This document shows, piece by piece, positions 59,593 to 64,000 of a stretch of 64,000 bases of DNA; position 1 is the first letter of the stretch; each line of letters opens with the position of its first letter. Location of the stretch: positions 14,723,001-14,787,000 of the forward strand of contig NC_081153.1 in the NCBI RefSeq assembly GCF_958295425.1, written 5' to 3'. Under the pieces are notes generated by a model. That model made no database searches and was not told the origin of the DNA. It saw only the letters and a list, made by a program, of their open reading frames with translations. The translations under genes were made by a program, and so were the position numbers. Source of the stretch: Solea solea. Its lineage: Eukaryota; Chordata; Actinopteri; Pleuronectiformes; Soleidae.

Positions 59593-60848
59593 ACATTCAT
59601 CCAGCTGGCAGTTTATCAGGAACACCTACACTGTTGTGCAAGATTGAAGATTATAAAATTCAGAAAAAAGTCGGGGCCCAAATGGACATTCTATTTTGTT
59701 GCAGCTTTGAAACAAATCTTCATCGGAGAGGAAAGGGGGTTCTCTCTCTCTCTATCTAGCTCTCTCTCTTTTGCTCAGTCTCTTCTTTTCTTTTTTTTGC
59801 ACACACACGCATACACTTGCAAAGTGCATCAGCGGATGAAAGGATGTGTCAGGGCAATCAGAACAATGTAATTAGAACTGTGAGAGAGGTGGAAAGTGCT
59901 TTATGGTGATAATGTGGCACGGTAATTAAATGGAAATATCATGACCCTAGTGCCCACGGCATTTTCAAAAAGAGTCACTTAAGCCCGAGATTACGCAGTG
60001 ATTGTCAAATCAGTGGTGGAGAAGAAGAGGTGGGTGGGACGGGGAGGAGTCGGGGGGGTGAACCTGTCTTGGGGACCATCGATAGCCGCGAGACGGGCTG
60101 ACAGTGCGAGCACATGTTGTTGCATGTGTGCGAATGCAGAGTTCCTGCATCGCTGCAGAGTTGAGTTGACTTACCAAGCGTATAAATATGTCCCGTTTTG
60201 GCTTAATAATCAAACCCGCATGCAGTATATCCAATGCACGTTGTGTTACGGCTCTCGCTAATATTGTGACATTGTCAAGCTCCAGTTGTAGAACAACCTC
60301 AACCACGAGCGAGACAAAGGGGAAGGGGGTTACACAAAGGGAACGGGGAAAAGAGAAAGGGAGAGATCCTGGTAATGACACACACTTCACAGCCAGATCC
60401 AACCTCCCTCTACCCACGCTCCCCGGTGAGATAATTCCTCTCTTAATTGCAATCAAAGCTCAGAAAAACTCTTGAGGAGCAGGATCCCTTTCAGCCATTA
60501 ACTCGCCAGGTACTGGGGTGCAGCTTTTTAAATATTGCAGTTGTTTTTTTTTTTTTTTTTTAATTCATTTCTGCATATTGTTTTTCTTTCTTAATTGTTA
60601 TTCATTGTTCTCCTTGTCGTCATCACACCATTAAAACTGTTTGGGATTAATTTCATATGCAAGGTGGGTAGCTGCACTGACAGGGGCTTATTCACTTGTC
60701 ACCTTTTTTTTTCTTCCCTCAATCCTTTAGGATATGCTCAGATTACCCAGCTCGACTGTAAGAGACGCAGAGCTATGGCACAAACTTCATTATTTGTCTT
60801 CTGGTTCTGAGTGGGCCACGTGGTGCAAGAAGACCAAGAACAAGGACC

Positions 60849-61092
60849 TTTCTGCATGGAGTTCGCCGTGTGTGAGAGGCTTTTCTCAGGGTTCTCCGGC
60901 TTCCTCCCACAGTCCAAAAACATGCAATATGCTGATTAAGTACATTAGAAATTCTACATTGACCATAGGTGTGTGAGTGAGAGTGAATGGTTGTTTGTCT
61001 CCATGTGGCCCCTATGTCAGCTGAGATTGGCACAGCGAGCCCTGACGACCCCCACGTGTAGGATAAAGTGGTAGAACATGGATGGATGGTTC
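60849..61092 (+). repeat. Dispersed repeat family A, sense copy
   Basis: CTTTCTGCATGGAGTTCGCC, TTCTCCGGCTTCCTCCCACA, GTCCAAAAACATGCAATATG, TAGGTGTGTGAGTGAGAGTG, CCCTATGTCAGCTGAGATTG and the end GGTAGAACATGGATGGATGG. The most complete sense copy here, with the typical ATGG tail. Confidence 0.88.
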
Positions 61093-63302
61093 TGAGAGAT
61101 ACTAAGAAAGACACAACCACAAATGATACACTGTAGGAAGCACCACAGGGATGTCACCACTGTCCGTCATTTCAAATTACACATCTTAGTTGCTGATAAT
61201 GGTCCATTATCTGCTGTATAATCATTTATATTTCCAGGATCCAATTTAAGAAGTTAGACTCAGTCTCACAGAACCAATAAAAGGGAACAAATCTGAGACC
61301 TGAGGCTGGGAGTGAAAGTGAGAGTGAGAGTGGGTGAAGAAGATGTAATCTTTTAATCTATAGTTAGATTAGACACAAGCGACACGTGTGTGTGTGTGTT
61401 GCGTGTGTTAATCCAGCATAATCTCATTTTGTGTTGTTCTTGTGACCTGCCTGCACAGATACGTCTATACAAGATTTGGAATCAAAGAAAGTTAAGCTCG
61501 CTCTCTCTCTCTCTCTCCCTGCTTTAGATTTGGTGTCAAATGGCTGTATTTGTTATCATTGTGTGGTTGTAAAGGGAAAGTCTAGAAAAGGGGCTAATCA
61601 GTCTGATTTAATTAAGTGCAGTCAGTCATTTGAAATGAGCAGAATAGAAATGAATAAGCACACTATGAATTTGCATTTTAACTGATGTAATTATGCCAAT
61701 TCAATGACCCTACAAGCTCGTTCAGAAAAAAAAAAAAAACCCAAAATGAAACAGCACTTGTCATTTATTTTCCTTTGCGTGTTTCTAAATCAATATGCAG
61801 TGAGAGGACGTGGCTTAAATAATGGAGATGCTATCTGATGGGTCGGATAGGCATCAAAACATTCTGTCCCTCTTGAATGAGGACACTTTGATGCTTAAGT
61901 AATAGGAGTTATGCATCTAAACATCGACATGGCTGTCAATATGCCAATGTCAGCGGTGGAATAAAGGACGTCCCCGCCCAAAGGACGGAGCTGTTGCGTC
62001 ATTCAAATACACAAATACATTTGCAGCAACAATATATAATATACATATTATACGTTGACTCAGAATCACACAAGGTGCAGAGGAAAAAGTCAACAAGGAT
62101 GGTCTATGGACGAAACCCAACAGGAAAGCCGCCATTTTGGGCAATTTTGGCGAATTAGCACCAATGGTATTTGAATAAACATTTGTTTACTTTTATGTTT
62201 ATAACCATAAAACACAAAGTATGTTATTTCTGCCCCTAAGGCTCTCGCAGTCAGAACAATAACAAAAGACCCAGTTTGATTTGAAAGAAATACAGATTTC
62301 TATGTCTGATTTTTGATGTAAATACACCACTTAACACAACAAACAATGTTAGTCTCGTGCAGAAATGTTACATATTATATCTTTAAATCAAGGCAACTAA
62401 GTGTCATTAGAATCTAAACTTATGATTTACTAAAGGGGAAACAATTTTCACCATCTCTCCAGACGCACCATGTGTGGATGTACAGTATATTGGGAGGGAA
62501 GAGATCCAGAAACTCCACCAAGCATGGGTAAGTGGAGGAGACGCTGGATCATTACAGGTCCATGAATCTCATGTTGTTGGGGAGTTTCAGGAGAATGGAC
62601 GGACGGTGAGTGAGAAGGGAAAGGGAATGATCAATGATTGCCTCGCTGGATGTTGAACCAGCCTCCTTGCTTACTGACTAAGTGGCTGAGTGACTGACAA
62701 GGTGACTGACAAGGTGACTGTTTATGTGTTGGGTCTTGCATGGATGATTCTCTGCGACGCACTGAAGCGTTTCCCCTGGAGAGAGCCAAGCACATGGAAA
62801 ATTTCCTCGACTTTCCCTTTGACCTGTTTTCACTGGAATATGATTTGCAGGAAAAAAAAAAAAAAAACTCTAACGTCATAAAAGACAAACAGCCTCTCTT
62901 CAGAGTTGCTTTTGGTTCCGGTTTATTCCCTATTAAAATAATCGTCTAATGTAATTTCTTTTACACCTCGATTGCTAATTTATTTGAACGTTTTAATGCA
63001 TAGTCCTGAACTGGGAAATGCACATCAGACACAATTTGACATGCGACGTGGAGAAAACGAATAAACAACACAGCCTCGTCAACCTAAATGAAAAAGCCGA
63101 AATGAACCGCTGCGCCGAAAAATACTTTGTTCCCCTTTACATTCTGAATTCTGCGTGAGCACGTCGTCCTCTCCTGCTGACGACCATATGGCCATGAGGC
63201 CGCCTGAGCTCTAAACAGATTCTTCTCTGTGACAAACAATGCTGCACATCTGTCTTTTAACCAGAAACAGATGAATAGGGTGGATTTTCCTTTTTTGAAC
63301 AT

Positions 63303-63328
63303 AGGTGTGTGTGTGTGTGTGTGTGTGC
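63303..63328. repeat. (GT)13 microsatellite
   Basis: Uninterrupted GT run immediately before a 400-bp repeat-free stretch. Confidence 0.93.
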
Positions 63329-64000
63329 ATGTGGGAGAGATAGAGATTTGTTACTGAAATGATGCCTGTGAGGACTTTACTGTATCGTACATATCTATGC
63401 TTTGATATTAGAACGATGTCTCGCACACCAAAGATTTCCCAAGTGGCTTTCTTCATCTTGCAGCTAATCAACAAAGTTAATTTGTTTCCCCGTTTATTTT
63501 TAGGAATCCTCAAGCTACCACACTTGGGTTTCTGCGGTTCCACCATATATTTCTCCAGCTAACTGGCAAATGCTCTATTCATTTATCAGATCCACACAGC
63601 CGGCTTATTACAAGAGTCCTCTTATCTGTCATATTTCCTTCCAGTGGCGCTGCAGTGGTTACAAATGGGACTCAGTCTATCTGGCTACGAGCTGATGAGG
63701 AGGGAAATGAAATTATTGCGATTAGATCTGACCCATATGCTGGAGTGCTTGAAGTGTGTGTGTGTGTGTAGTGTTGGCAGAGGTTGTGCTGCTACTTTAC
63801 TGCGCTCGTGTGTCTCACACTGTGGCGGTGGTGGTGGTGGTGGTGGGTGGTATCAGCTAGATTAAGGCATTAGGCAAAGCTTGCGCCAGTGCAGCTGGGT
63901 GATAATAAGAAGCACATCCAGCCAGAAATAGTAGGTAACGTTCACCATTTAAATGACTCTCTTCATGTTTCTACACTGTGCTTTCCATGGTTTTGTTTTC

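Larger units (their letters stand above)
46600..64000. other. Upstream intergenic region (or upstream intron), no gene found
   Basis: No ORF in the 17.4 kb upstream of the proposed first exon has recognisable homology or exon-like splice context, so no neighbouring gene is visible. If runx1t1 has a more distal first exon, this would still be intron. The content is repeats and mobile elements (listed), microsatellites, and mostly unique AT-rich stretches of which 48950-49200, 61460-61710 and 63330-63760 look least like repeats. Confidence 0.65.

Overview
The window is vertebrate nuclear DNA, most likely from a ray-finned (percomorph-type) teleost. Supporting signs are GT-AG introns around exons that match a vertebrate transcription co-repressor, very dense (CA)n/(GT)n microsatellites, and many short TTAA-flanked and hAT-like non-autonomous DNA transposons. 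There is no bacterial-style gene organisation. Almost every long ORF is either a shadow of an exon or an open frame through low-complexity repeat.

One gene can be supported: runx1t1 (ETO/MTG8, CBFA2T1), on the minus strand. Eight coding exons can be placed to the base from reading frame and splice sites, in transcript order: 46001-45974 (proposed alternative first coding exon), 13885-13748, 11881-11640, 9248-9159, 6032-5851, 2824-2562, 1188-1100 and 537-336. They join in one open frame of about 411 codons that covers the N-terminal PST-rich region, NHR1 (TAFH) and NHR2 (oligomerisation helix). NHR3 and the NHR4/MYND zinc finger must lie left of position 1. The first intron is 32 kb. The other introns are 0.6 to 3.1 kb.

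Layout: 1-13.9 kb holds exons 2-8 and short introns carrying mobile-element debris, including a TTAA-flanked element nested in an older dispersed repeat at 1.58-2.44 kb. 13.9-46.0 kb is intron 1, which has microsatellites, a (CTG)9 tract, a perfect 34-bp palindrome, a tRNA-derived SINE and a hAT element inserted at the edge of a TTAA element. 45.9-46.6 kb is a CpG- and purine-rich candidate promoter/first exon. 46.6-64 kb is upstream intergenic DNA. Its most striking feature is a 1-kb minisatellite of 42-bp units at 53.4-54.4 kb, which appears to be amplified from a piece of a dispersed repeat and carries a 9-unit higher-order duplication.

I found no undescribed multi-gene system. The items most worth checking are the proposed MVGISASFQ amino terminus, the minisatellite, the palindrome, the nested transposons and several stretches that look like conserved non-coding elements.
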